Shown: in pieces, positions 7,181-15,273 of the stretch
How positions within the stretch are numbered: the first letter of the stretch is position 1
Layout: the number at the start of each line of letters is the position of its first letter
Assembly (NCBI GenBank): GCA_021151685.1
Contig: JAGKWS010000090.1
Span: 1 to 16,816, forward strand
Length of the DNA stretch: 16,816 bases
Direction: 5' to 3'
Source: Chitinophagaceae bacterium
GTDB lineage: Bacteria > Bacteroidota > Bacteroidia > Chitinophagales > Chitinophagaceae
Made by a program: the position numbers and the translations under genes
The notes under the pieces: model-generated
What the model was told of the DNA's origin: nothing
The model's input: only the letters and a program-made list of their open reading frames with translations
The model's database searches: none

Positions 7181-8734
7181 CTACCAAACCTGTGGCAGTT
7201 CTTTTTGTTGAATTTTGGCCACGTAGTTCTGCCAGTCTTGCATTTGTTGCCCCTTCAGTACCCGGGGGAATTTGCTCATGGCGTTGTGTTTGCCCGTAGC
7301 CTTCATATAGTTCAGGAAAGTGTTACTTGGCAATACTTCTACAAATACCTCTTTCAGGGCCGATGTGCGCTCTACTTCGTAGTCGTCATTCAGGCTACAG
7401 AGCGTTTTGTCTATGAGTGTGCGCAATGTTTCGGTATCAACAGGTTCATCGCAACCTATGTACCATTTGTGGGCAAACAGGTTTTCATGTTTTACACCAC
7501 ATACAGTAAACTCCCGAATATTGATATTCAGTTGTTTAGAAACGGTTTGTATTGCTTTGTTCATGTTGTCTACCGACAAATGCTCGCCACAGAGGCTCAG
7601 GAACTGACGAGTGCGGCCGGTAATGGCTATTTCGTGCTCGGCAGCATTGGTAAAGTGAATGACATCACCAATCATGTATCGCCATGCGCCCGAACAGGTG
7701 GTAAGTAATACGGCATAGTCTACACCTTCCTTCACCTCGCTGATGGTGTAGGCTGTGGGATTGGGCTTAATATTGCCATCATCGTCAAAGTTTTCGCTAT
7801 TGAAAGGGACAAACTCGTAGAAGATGCTGGCATTCAAAACCAGCTTTATGCCTCCACCCGGCCTTGCCTGAAACCCGAACGAACCCTCTGAGGCCATGTA
7901 GGTTTCTATATAGGTCATATCGGGGCCAAAAATATTGTTGAATGCCTGCCTGTATGGCTCAATGGACACACCACCATGTATGTATACATTGAGGTTGGGC
8001 CATATCTGGTGAATGTTGTCTACACCATGGCGGGCCATTACGCGCTCTAAAACTATCTGTACCCATGCAGGCACACCGCATATAGTAGCTACATCCCATT
8101 CGGGTGCTTTCTCTACTATCATCTTGATACGCTCTTCCCATTGAGTTTTCTTAGATATCTTTTGTCCCGGTTTATAGAGGAAGGAAGACATCCAACGGGG
8201 CATATTTTTGGCACTGATACCACTCATATCGCCCTCGTAATAGTCGCCACGCTCGAATAGTGAAGTAGTACCACCCAACATCAGCACGCCCTTTGTAAAA
8301 GAAGCGGGGCGAATATTGAAATTGGCCATGCTGTACAATTGCTTAAAACCCACCTTTTTGATAGAGCGAATCATATCTTGCGTAACAGGAATATGTTTGC
8401 TGGCAGACTCGGAAGTGCCGGAGCTCAATGCAAAGTATTTTACCTTGCCGGGCCAAGATACGTTCTCTTCCCCTTTCTGGCAGCGGTGCCACCATTGCTC
8501 ATACATATCGGAATAGGTGTGTACCGGCACACGTTCTTTGAATGCTTTTACGAAATCAACCTCGCGACTGAGGATCTCGCCAAAGCCATAGTGTTTGCCA
8601 AATGAGGTATACTGGCCCCTATCCAAAAGTTGTTTCAAAGTGTATCGCTGGTATACCTGCGGTGTTGCTACAGGCAGGTTGAACTTCTTTCTTACTTGTA
8701 AGGAGCGGGCTATCAGACTACCTAATATGGCCAT
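7181..8734 (-). CDS. GH3-fold acyl-acid adenylating/amido synthetase family protein
   Basis: A 517-aa soluble protein of the GH3 (auxin-responsive) branch of the ANL adenylating superfamily. Plant members activate a carboxylic acid with ATP and join it to an amino acid; the bacterial substrates are mostly unknown. The nucleotide-binding motifs are in order: motif 1 SSGTSESASK (104-113), motif 2 YMASEG (279-284), motif 3 WRYMIGDVI (351-359) and a C-terminal lysine region GKHNAMSKFPRVL (481-493). The length is usual for bacterial GH3 proteins, and all the core motifs are present, so it should be active. It has no carrier protein or PKS/NRPS genes nearby, and it is the first gene of the leftward run, divergent from the T9SS cargo gene. 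The family is certain; the acid and amine substrates are not. Confidence 0.88.
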   Translation of the reverse strand: MAILGSLIARSLQVRKKFNLPVATPQVYQRYTLKQLLDRGQYTSFGKHYGFGEILSREVDFVKAFKERVPVHTYSDMYEQWWHRCQKGEENVSWPGKVKYFALSSGTSESASKHIPVTQDMIRSIKKVGFKQLYSMANFNIRPASFTKGVLMLGGTTSLFERGDYYEGDMSGISAKNMPRWMSSFLYKPGQKISKKTQWEERIKMIVEKAPEWDVATICGVPAWVQIVLERVMARHGVDNIHQIWPNLNVYIHGGVSIEPYRQAFNNIFGPDMTYIETYMASEGSFGFQARPGGGIKLVLNASIFYEFVPFNSENFDDDGNIKPNPTAYTISEVKEGVDYAVLLTTCSGAWRYMIGDVIHFTNAAEHEIAITGRTRQFLSLCGEHLSVDNMNKAIQTVSKQLNINIREFTVCGVKHENLFAHKWYIGCDEPVDTETLRTLIDKTLCSLNDDYEVERTSALKEVFVEVLPSNTFLNYMKATGKHNAMSKFPRVLKGQQMQDWQNYVAKIQQKELPQVW

Positions 8735-8988
8735 TGGTGTAATTTATTTCGAACTGTGAATTTTTAGAACGTGCGAAAATACGATTTTAGCAGGAAAGCA
8801 ACCCTGTTTTAGTGGCCAAGAGTGTGGTACTTAAGTTTAATTTTAGTATTTTGTTGTGAACAAATTAAACTACAAGTTACGGCAAGATTACTTTTTTGCT
8901 TTTGGGGCTTTAGGTGAAAAAATAATCTGACAATTAAATCAAACACGTAATTTTAATCTGAATAATAGCATTAATTAAGGTAAATGCC
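8735..8988. other. AT-rich divergent intergenic region
   Basis: These 254 bp separate the start codons of the GH3 gene and the T9SS cargo gene and should hold both promoters. Besides the GH3 promoter candidate I see only AT-rich sequence, with a near-consensus TATTTTG (8847-8853, one base shorter than the -7 consensus) for the rightward gene and a TTAATTAA palindrome about 10 bp before its start. I find no small ORF, RNA gene or strong hairpin. Confidence 0.5.
8774..8801 (-). promoter_or_regulatory. Candidate Bacteroidota-type promoter of the GH3 gene
   Basis: On the minus strand, TTG (8801-8799) and TATTTTCG (8781-8774) match the -33 TTG and -7 TAnnTTTG elements with a 17-bp spacer and one mismatch in the -7 box (C for T). 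The predicted transcript start would leave a leader of about 30 nt before the ATG at 8734. Only a consensus match supports it. Confidence 0.35.
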
Positions 8989-10980
8989 ATGAAGATATTT
9001 TCTACGCTGCTTTTAGCGATCTGCTCGCTCTCCACTTTTGCCCAAACCGCAGCTGATTATGCCATACAGCTTACGGCAACCACACAAGTAACGCCACCTT
9101 CCATCACCATTAAGTGGAAGAAGGTAACAATTGGTACACCCACCTATTATGTGTACCGCAAAACGCTTACTGCACCTAACTGGGGAACCGGCTTAGCGAC
9201 CATTACTACCGGGGACACTACCTATACCGATAATACGGTTGTTGCCGATTCGGCCTATGAATACTATGTGTCGGCAGGTGGTACTGGTTTGGCTCCAATG
9301 CCTTCCGGTTACATATTTGCCGGCATTAAGGCTGCGCCTATACACAACCGGGGCACGCTGGTACTGGTGGTAGACACAGCTTTTACTGACTCTTGTGCGG
9401 CAGAGCTGGCTACACTGATGAAGGACATTAACGGAGATGGCTGGCAAATAGTGCGCCACGACATAGCCCGTACTGCGCCCGACACGGTGGTAAAGGCAGC
9501 GATTCGAGCCGATTATAACAGCATACCCGATGTAAGGGCGGTGTTGCTGGTGGGGCATATAGCGGTACCGTATAGCGGAGAGATAAACCCTGATGCGCAC
9601 GGTGACCATTTGGGTGCATGGCCTTGTGATGGCTATTATGGCTCTATGACTGGTGTGTGGACGGATGTGGCCATCAACAATGTTTCATCGGCCAACCCGC
9701 TAAACCGGAATACACCCGGTGATGGAAAGTGGGACCAGTCGGACCTACCCACACCGGTGAACCTACAAGTGAGCCGCATAGATATGTGGAATATGCCAGC
9801 ATTTGGTGCCACAGAAGCTACCATGATGCGTCGCTACCTGCGCAAGGCACATACCTACAAAATGGATTCGTTGCCTATGCACCATCGTGCCATTGTTAGC
9901 GATAATTTCGGTGCCTTTAGCGGTGAGGCATTTGCCGCCAATGCATGGCGCAACTTTACCCCACTTGTAGGACGCGATAGCATTCAATCACTACCATTAA
10001 TTCCATCATTGGCCGACTCATCGTTTCAGTGGATATATGGCTGTGGGGCAGGATCTTATACCAGTGCCGGAGGTATAGGTGCAACAACCGACTTTGCTAC
10101 TGCCGGGGCGGTACATGGCATCTTTTCGTTAATGTTTGGCAGCTATTTCGGAGATTGGAATTATGCCAACTCGTTCCTGAGAGCACCCTTGTGTGCCGAT
10201 ACACCTGCACTTACATCGTGCTGGGCAGGCAGGCCCAATTGGTTCTTCCATCATATGGCATTGGGCCACAACATAGGGTTCAGTACCAAACTGACGCAGA
10301 ACAATGTTACCCCAACTGCATGGTACCAACCACAAAACTACGGAGTAGGATGGGCCCATGTGGCCTTGCTGGGAGACCTTACACTGCGTACCGATTACAT
10401 TGCCCCTGTAGCCACTGTCAATGCTACAGCGGTGGCACTACATGGTGCGACTGTAACCTGGAGTGCATCGCCCGATGTGGCGGTAACAGGGTATTATGTA
10501 TATCGTGCCGATAGCCTTTATGGGCATTATGCACGAATATCGCCCATGGTTGCCGGGTTGTCGTTTTCTGATACTGTTGGGGTAAATGGGCTGAAGTATT
10601 ATATGGTGCGCCCCGTGAAGCTGGAAAACACGCCGTCTGGCGGCTATTACAATCTGGGTATAGGTGTTACCGATACTGCGGTAGTTACTTACCCGCTACC
10701 TGTATCGGTACAGGCCGCAACGGCATCTGTAGATAGGGTAGTAGTGTACCCCAACCCCGCCAGCAGCTATATAGATGTGGTTATTTCTTGTGCGAATGAG
10801 ACGATAGCTGACATTTATCTGATGAATATATCGGGTCAGCGTTTCTTCCCTATCAGAAAGGAGTTGCGTGTTGGTGAGCAACGGTACCGTGCAGATGTGA
10901 GTACGCTGCCTGCTGGTAACTATCTGCTGTATGTACAGACTGCAACTGGTGTGCATACGGTAAAATGGACCAAGTTGTAG
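8989..10980 (+). CDS. Secreted FN3 / gingipain-like domain protein with T9SS type A sorting domain
   Basis: A 663-aa protein. A signal peptide (1-19, cleavage after TFAQ) is followed by a fibronectin type III-like domain (about 33-115) and a central alpha/beta domain (about 120-470). A second FN3 domain (about 475-570) and a T9SS type A sorting domain (about 585-663: VYPNPASSYIDV, NISGQ, LPAGNYLLYV) complete it. The protein should pass through Sec and then the type IX secretion machinery to the cell surface or medium. The central domain has beta strands such as VRAVLLVGHIAVPY (182-195), a long SRIDMWNMP segment (262-270), YGCGAGSYTS (350-359) and FSLMFGSYFGDW (379-390). Their order resembles peptidase C25 (gingipain), but the positions where I expect the catalytic His and Cys hold Cys352 and Phe383 or thereabouts. 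It may therefore be a non-catalytic relative. The signal and sorting domains are clear; the function is not. Confidence 0.8.
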   Translation: MKIFSTLLLAICSLSTFAQTAADYAIQLTATTQVTPPSITIKWKKVTIGTPTYYVYRKTLTAPNWGTGLATITTGDTTYTDNTVVADSAYEYYVSAGGTGLAPMPSGYIFAGIKAAPIHNRGTLVLVVDTAFTDSCAAELATLMKDINGDGWQIVRHDIARTAPDTVVKAAIRADYNSIPDVRAVLLVGHIAVPYSGEINPDAHGDHLGAWPCDGYYGSMTGVWTDVAINNVSSANPLNRNTPGDGKWDQSDLPTPVNLQVSRIDMWNMPAFGATEATMMRRYLRKAHTYKMDSLPMHHRAIVSDNFGAFSGEAFAANAWRNFTPLVGRDSIQSLPLIPSLADSSFQWIYGCGAGSYTSAGGIGATTDFATAGAVHGIFSLMFGSYFGDWNYANSFLRAPLCADTPALTSCWAGRPNWFFHHMALGHNIGFSTKLTQNNVTPTAWYQPQNYGVGWAHVALLGDLTLRTDYIAPVATVNATAVALHGATVTWSASPDVAVTGYYVYRADSLYGHYARISPMVAGLSFSDTVGVNGLKYYMVRPVKLENTPSGGYYNLGIGVTDTAVVTYPLPVSVQAATASVDRVVVYPNPASSYIDVVISCANETIADIYLMNISGQRFFPIRKELRVGEQRYRADVSTLPAGNYLLYVQTATGVHTVKWTKL

Positions 10981-11045
10981 TCTTTGGTCTGTAACTGGCA
11001 ACTACATACATGCTGCAATGCTGACTATTGCCTGAAAATATGCAT

Positions 11046-11053
11046 TAGTTTTG
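11046..11053 (+). promoter_or_regulatory. -7 box immediately before the LMW-PTP start codon
   Basis: TAGTTTTG matches the Bacteroidota -7 consensus TAnnTTTG exactly and ends 4 bp before the ATG at 11058. A TTG at 11028-11030 could be the -33 element, but its 15-bp spacer is shorter than usual. Initiation about 7 bp downstream of the box would fall at or next to the start codon, implying a leaderless mRNA. Confidence 0.4.
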
Positions 11054-11057
11054 CGCC

Positions 11058-11531
11058 ATGCGCATTTTGATGGTTTGTCTCGGCAATATTTGCCGGTCGC
11101 CAATTGCAGAGGGTATATTGAAGCATAAGGCGGAACAGCACGGATTGGATTGGATAGTAGAATCGGCTGGTACCAATTCGTATCATACGGGTGAAGCACC
11201 ACATAGGTTCTCGCAGAAGGTGTGCAAGCAGCATGGCATCGATATTTCTGGTCAGCGGGCACGGACATTTACGGCTGCCGACTTTGGAAAGTATGATAAA
11301 ATATATGTATTGGCCGGCGATGTATATGACAATGTGCAACGCATAGGTGGGCAGAATGCTGCCATGAAAAAGGTAGATTACCTGCTGAATGAACTGAACC
11401 CAGGTAGTAACGAATCTGTAACCGACCCGTGGTATGGTAATGAAGAGGGCTACCAGCCCGTGTACGATATTATAGAACAGGCATGCGACGCCATCATCAG
11501 GCGATATGGCTACCTGAAAAAGTATAACTAA
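11058..11531 (+). CDS. Low-molecular-weight protein-tyrosine phosphatase
   Basis: A 157-aa cytosolic phosphatase of the LMW-PTP/arsenate-reductase fold, which hydrolyses phosphotyrosine through a cysteinyl-phosphate intermediate. The P-loop CLGNICRS (7-14) gives the nucleophile Cys7 and Arg13, with Cys12 as the conserved second cysteine of the loop. The general acid is Asp123 in DPWYG (123-127), followed by the substrate-lining aromatic residues. The length is typical. ATG 11058 places the P-loop at the usual distance from the N-terminus; the next ATG (11070) would remove the first beta strand. No Wzc-like tyrosine kinase or capsule gene lies nearby, so the substrate is unknown. The arsenate-reductase reading is less likely because of the DPW motif and the PTP-type P-loop. 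hisS follows after 48 bp. Confidence 0.93.
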   Translation: MRILMVCLGNICRSPIAEGILKHKAEQHGLDWIVESAGTNSYHTGEAPHRFSQKVCKQHGIDISGQRARTFTAADFGKYDKIYVLAGDVYDNVQRIGGQNAAMKKVDYLLNELNPGSNESVTDPWYGNEEGYQPVYDIIEQACDAIIRRYGYLKKYN

Positions 11532-11554
11532 TACCCAAAGGAAGGCAAAGACAC

Positions 11555-11562
11555 TATTTTTG
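11555..11562 (+). promoter_or_regulatory. -7 box of the hisS promoter, inside an inverted repeat
   Basis: TATTTTTG matches TAnnTTTG exactly and lies 17 bp ahead of the hisS ATG, predicting a leader of only about 10 nt. No TTG is visible at the -33 distance. GGCAAA (11544-11549) and TTTGCC (11559-11564) form a 6-bp dyad whose right arm overlaps the box, so it could be an operator, or chance. Confidence 0.45.
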
Positions 11563-11579
11563 CCAAAGAAACTAACTAT

Positions 11580-12974
11580 ATGAAACCAGGCATACCGCAA
11601 GGAACTCGTGATTTTTCGCCAGAAGTAGTACGTAAGCGACAGTATATATTCAACACCCTTCGCACAATATTTGAATTGTACGGTTTTCAGCCGCTGGAGA
11701 CCCCTGCCATGGAAAACCTGACCACCCTCACCGGAAAGTATGGTGAAGAGGGTGATAGACTGATATTTAAAGTGCTGAATAATGGTTTGCACGAAACCAC
11801 GGGCGATAAACGTGCCAAACTGGAAGAAGAGTGGGCTAAGGTGCTATCTAAAGCATACAGCAGCCCTGTGGTTACTGAGCGTGCCCTGCGCTATGACCTG
11901 ACGATACCCTTTGCCCGCTATGTGGTAATGAATCATAATGATTTGGCATTGCCTTTCCGCAGGTACCAAATGCAACCCGTATGGCGTGCCGACAGACCGC
12001 AACGTGGCCGATACAGAGAGTTTTGGCAGTGCGATGCCGATGTAGTTGGTAGTAAGTCGCTCATTAACGAGGCGGAGCTACTGGGCATCTACACAACAGC
12101 ATTTGCACAGTTGGGCATACCGGTTGCGGTAAAGGTGAACAGCAGGAAACTGTTGCAAGGTTTGTCGGAACTGGCGGGGCATCCCGACAAGATGATGGAC
12201 ATCACCATTGCGCTGGACAAGCTGGATAAAATAGGCTGGGATGGGGTAGTGAGTGAATTGGAAACAAAGGGTGTAGATGCCGAAAGTGCCGCTAAAATAC
12301 AGCCTGTGCTGCACATAACCGGCACCAATACTGAAAGACTGGATGCACTGGCGGCTTTGTTTGCCGGCAGCGAAAGTGGCTTGGCAGGTATTGCGGAAAT
12401 ACGCGAAACACTGCACTACTACCAGTTGCTACATACCGACCAACAAGCTAACGGCAGTGAGATAGTAGTAGATGTGAGCCTTGCGAGAGGACTGAACTAC
12501 TATACAGGTGTGATAGTAGAAGTAGTATGCACCCACCCCAATGTAGCTATGGGTAGTATAGGCGGTGGCGGCCGCTATGACGACCTGACAGGCTTGTTTG
12601 GTTTGAAGGGGCTATCGGGTGTGGGTGTGTCTTTTGGCATAGACCGGATATATGATGTGATAGAGCAACTGAATGGCTTTCCTACACAACTAACCAGTGG
12701 TGCGCAGGTACTGATACTGAACTTTGGTGGTGATAACGAAGCCTATGCACTGGCTATACTGAAACAACTACGAGCCGATGGAATAGCAGCAGAGGTGTAC
12801 CCGGATGCAGCTAAGTTTGATAAACAAATGAAGTATGCCAACAAACGGGGCGTACGCTATGTGCTACTGCCCGGAGACGATGAACGTGCTGCAGGTGCTG
12901 TAAGTGTGAAAAACTTTGAGACCGGCAGCCAGCAACTGGTGCCACTTGGCGAACTGAAATCAGTTTTGGGATAA
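11580..12974 (+). CDS. hisS: Histidyl-tRNA synthetase
   Basis: A 464-aa class II aminoacyl-tRNA synthetase that charges tRNA-His with histidine in the cytoplasm. The N-terminus has the typical IPQGTRDFSP (5-14), where the family begins with a G-x-x-D motif. Motif 2 lies at about 124-150, with Arg136 in VWRADRPQRGRYREF. The histidine-specific LARGLNYYTG (301-310) and the GGGGRYDDL loop (328-336) follow, then motif 3 around FGIDRIYDV (352-360). An anticodon-binding domain of alternating strands and helices covers about 375-464. A segment of about 30 residues between 70 and 100 is longer than in the E. coli enzyme. The gene seems to have its own promoter. All catalytic motifs are intact. Confidence 0.97.
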   Translation: MKPGIPQGTRDFSPEVVRKRQYIFNTLRTIFELYGFQPLETPAMENLTTLTGKYGEEGDRLIFKVLNNGLHETTGDKRAKLEEEWAKVLSKAYSSPVVTERALRYDLTIPFARYVVMNHNDLALPFRRYQMQPVWRADRPQRGRYREFWQCDADVVGSKSLINEAELLGIYTTAFAQLGIPVAVKVNSRKLLQGLSELAGHPDKMMDITIALDKLDKIGWDGVVSELETKGVDAESAAKIQPVLHITGTNTERLDALAALFAGSESGLAGIAEIRETLHYYQLLHTDQQANGSEIVVDVSLARGLNYYTGVIVEVVCTHPNVAMGSIGGGGRYDDLTGLFGLKGLSGVGVSFGIDRIYDVIEQLNGFPTQLTSGAQVLILNFGGDNEAYALAILKQLRADGIAAEVYPDAAKFDKQMKYANKRGVRYVLLPGDDERAAGAVSVKNFETGSQQLVPLGELKSVLG

Positions 12975-13016
12975 TAATTGCCGGATAGGTTACTGAGATT
13001 ATTCTGTCATTTGTGT

Positions 13017-13024
13017 TATGTTTG
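13017..13024 (+). promoter_or_regulatory. -7 box of the S9 peptidase promoter; settles the start codon
   Basis: TATGTTTG is an exact TAnnTTTG match. The upstream in-frame ATG at 13018 lies inside this box, so a transcript starting near 13031 would not contain it and translation should begin at ATG 13048, with a leader of roughly 17 nt. I see no convincing -33 TTG at the right spacing. Confidence 0.5.
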
Positions 13025-13047
13025 TTTTTCAAACAGATAGGACAAAT

Positions 13048-15213
13048 ATGCACTACCGCAAGCCTACCGGATACGCACTACTGGCCATGTTGCTGCTGGC
13101 CAACACCAGCGAAGCACAAAAGAAAAACTTTACTATTGCCGAGGCCACCAATGGCATGGCTACCACACTTGCCCCCAAGGGTATAAAGGCTGCATCTTGG
13201 CAGCCGGGTACGGGTTGCTTGTGGCAGTTGGTAAAAGAGAAAGGTGCTGATATGTGGAAGGTGACCGACTACAGCAAGTCGGCAGGAAAGCATACGTTTA
13301 TGGTGCAACCGGGTAAGTTTCCTATAAATGTGGCGGGTGTACCTGCACTGAAATGGTTTAGTGCAGACAGGGCTTATTTTATAAGTGGTACCAATGTGGT
13401 GACCGGTTTTTTGAACGAAGAAGACAAGTGGCAATGGACACTTGCCGCAGAGTTGCCGGCAAAGGCCGACAACATAACCGTTGATGCGGGTGGGGCTATA
13501 GCGTATACTATAGATAACAATCTGTATGTACAAGAGCCCAACAAACGCAAGCAACATGCGGTGACAGATGAGCAAGATAAAAACATTATCAGCGGTAAGG
13601 CGGTACACCGCGATGAGTTTGGCATAGACAGGGGCATATTTTTCTCGCCCGATGGGAGGTATGTAGCCTACTATCGTATGGACCAGACGATGGTAAATGA
13701 CTACCCCATAAGCCGTTGGGGAACCACTCCTGCTACTGCCGATGTGATTAAGTACCCGATGGCGGGTGGGGTATCGCATGAGGTAACGCTGCGGGTATAT
13801 GAGATAGCTACCGGCCGTACTACCGTTATGAACACGGGTACCAAGAACCCGGACCACTATCTGACGGCTGTGACATGGGGCCCAGATTCTAAGAACATAT
13901 ACTTTGGTTTGCTGAACCGGGAACAAAACCATTTATGGTTGAACCGGTATGATGCTGCTACAGGCGAAAAAACAAAAACGCTATTTGAAGAAACAAACAG
14001 TAAATATGTACACCCGAGTCATGGATTGACGTTTTTGCCGGATAACAACGAAAAGTTCATCTGGCAGAGCGAGCGGGATGGGTACAATCATCTATACTTG
14101 TACAACACGGGCGGCAAATTGCTGAAACAACTGACAAAGGGGCCGTGGGTAGTGAATGAGTTGCTGGCAGTACATGAAGCAACCAACAAGGTTGTGATAA
14201 CGACCTCTAAAGAGTCGCCACTGGAGAAACATCTCTACTCGGTAGATATGGGTAATGGCAGCATGACACGGATAGACAAAGCCCCCGGCATGCACAACAT
14301 TACTGTGAGTGCCGATGGGGCATACGCATTGGATGTGTATAGCGCGAAGGGAATACCTAAAAACACAGTGGTGTATGGGGTAGCAAAACCGCTGGAGCAT
14401 ACTGTATTGAAGGCTGACAACACACTGGAAGGTTATAACCGCCCGGAAATAAAGGATGTGCGCCTGACCGCGGCTGATGGGGTAACACCGCTCTACGGCA
14501 AGCTGATACTGCCGGCAAATTTTGACAAGACAAAAAAGTACCCTGTAATAGTATACTTATATAACGGGCCTAATGTGCAGTTGCTGCACAACTCTTTTCC
14601 GGAGAGTGGGAACCTGTGGTATGAATATATGGCACAGCGCGGATATGTAGTATTTACGATGGATGGAAGAGGTAGCTGGAACCGGGGACTGAAGTTTGAA
14701 CAGGCAACCTTCCGCCGACTGGGCGATGTGGAAATAGCCGACCAGTTGCAGGGTGTCAACTATCTGAAATCGCTGCCGTATGTGGATGCCAACCGTATGG
14801 GCGTTCATGGGTGGAGCTACGGTGGTTTTATGACTACATCACTGATGCTGAAACATCCGGATGTGTTTAAGTGTGCGGTGGCAGGTGGGCCCGTGCTGGA
14901 CTGGAAGATGTATGAGGTAATGTATACCGAGCGATACATGGATGTGCCGGACGACAACCCGAAAGGATATGCCAATGCCGGCCTGATGGATAAAGTAAAG
15001 AATCTGCAAGGCAAACTGATGCTGATACACGGCACCGATGATGATGTGGTGGTATGGCAGCATAGTCTCAACTTTCTGAAGAAATGTGTGGACGAAGGGG
15101 TACAGGTAGATTACTCGGTATATCCTGGCCATGCGCACAATGTACGGGGTAAGGACAGGGTGCATTTGATGCAAAAAATCACAGACTATTTCGATTTATA
15201 TTTGAAGAAGTAA
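13048..15213 (+). CDS. Secreted S9-family serine peptidase, dipeptidyl peptidase IV type
   Basis: A 721-aa exported prolyl-oligopeptidase-superfamily enzyme, probably removing dipeptides or tripeptides, often after proline, from peptide N-termini in the periplasm. ATG 13048 is chosen because it gives a compact signal peptide (cleavage after SEAQ, residue 24) and because the ATG at 13018 lies in a -7 box. Residues about 40-465 form the DPP-IV N-terminal beta-propeller (FFSPDGRYVAYYRMD at 198-212). The alpha/beta hydrolase follows to the C-terminus. The triad is Ser590 in GWSYGG (588-593), Asp665 in HGTDDDVV (661-668) and His697 in YPGHAHNV (692-699). The substrate N-terminus-binding Glu pair of DPP-IV appears here as Asp-Glu in VHRDEFGI (186-193). 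The gene ends in a strong hairpin shared with the convergent neighbour. Whether it is a dipeptidyl or a tripeptidyl peptidase cannot be settled. Confidence 0.92.
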   Translation: MHYRKPTGYALLAMLLLANTSEAQKKNFTIAEATNGMATTLAPKGIKAASWQPGTGCLWQLVKEKGADMWKVTDYSKSAGKHTFMVQPGKFPINVAGVPALKWFSADRAYFISGTNVVTGFLNEEDKWQWTLAAELPAKADNITVDAGGAIAYTIDNNLYVQEPNKRKQHAVTDEQDKNIISGKAVHRDEFGIDRGIFFSPDGRYVAYYRMDQTMVNDYPISRWGTTPATADVIKYPMAGGVSHEVTLRVYEIATGRTTVMNTGTKNPDHYLTAVTWGPDSKNIYFGLLNREQNHLWLNRYDAATGEKTKTLFEETNSKYVHPSHGLTFLPDNNEKFIWQSERDGYNHLYLYNTGGKLLKQLTKGPWVVNELLAVHEATNKVVITTSKESPLEKHLYSVDMGNGSMTRIDKAPGMHNITVSADGAYALDVYSAKGIPKNTVVYGVAKPLEHTVLKADNTLEGYNRPEIKDVRLTAADGVTPLYGKLILPANFDKTKKYPVIVYLYNGPNVQLLHNSFPESGNLWYEYMAQRGYVVFTMDGRGSWNRGLKFEQATFRRLGDVEIADQLQGVNYLKSLPYVDANRMGVHGWSYGGFMTTSLMLKHPDVFKCAVAGGPVLDWKMYEVMYTERYMDVPDDNPKGYANAGLMDKVKNLQGKLMLIHGTDDDVVVWQHSLNFLKKCVDEGVQVDYSVYPGHAHNVRGKDRVHLMQKITDYFDLYLKK

Positions 15214-15252
15214 AAATAGCGAAGGGAGACAGAAAATGTCTCCCTTCGCTAT
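15211..15252. terminator. Bidirectional hairpin terminator between convergent genes
   Basis: A perfect 15-bp stem pairs 15216-15230 with 15238-15252 around a 7-nt loop (15231-15237) and begins 2 bp after the S9 peptidase stop codon. Read leftward it is followed by TTTTTA, a proper U-tract for the small repeat-protein gene ending at 15274. Read rightward the flank is AAATGAAG, so termination of the peptidase transcript would rely on the stem alone. Confidence 0.85.
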
Positions 15253-15273
15253 AAATGAAGTATTCAGCCAATA

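Noticed and set aside
3733..8734. The four minus-strand genes as one functional operon
   Set aside because: A terminator separates the peptidase from the antiporter, gaps of 73-88 bp separate the rest, and the products do not form an evident pathway.
13018..13047. Earlier ATG start of the S9 peptidase
   Set aside because: The ATG lies inside an exact -7 promoter box and adds ten residues before a complete signal peptide.
13078..13932. Long minus-strand open frame opposite the S9 peptidase
   Set aside because: It is antisense to the beta-propeller of a clear S9 enzyme and shows no domain or signal.
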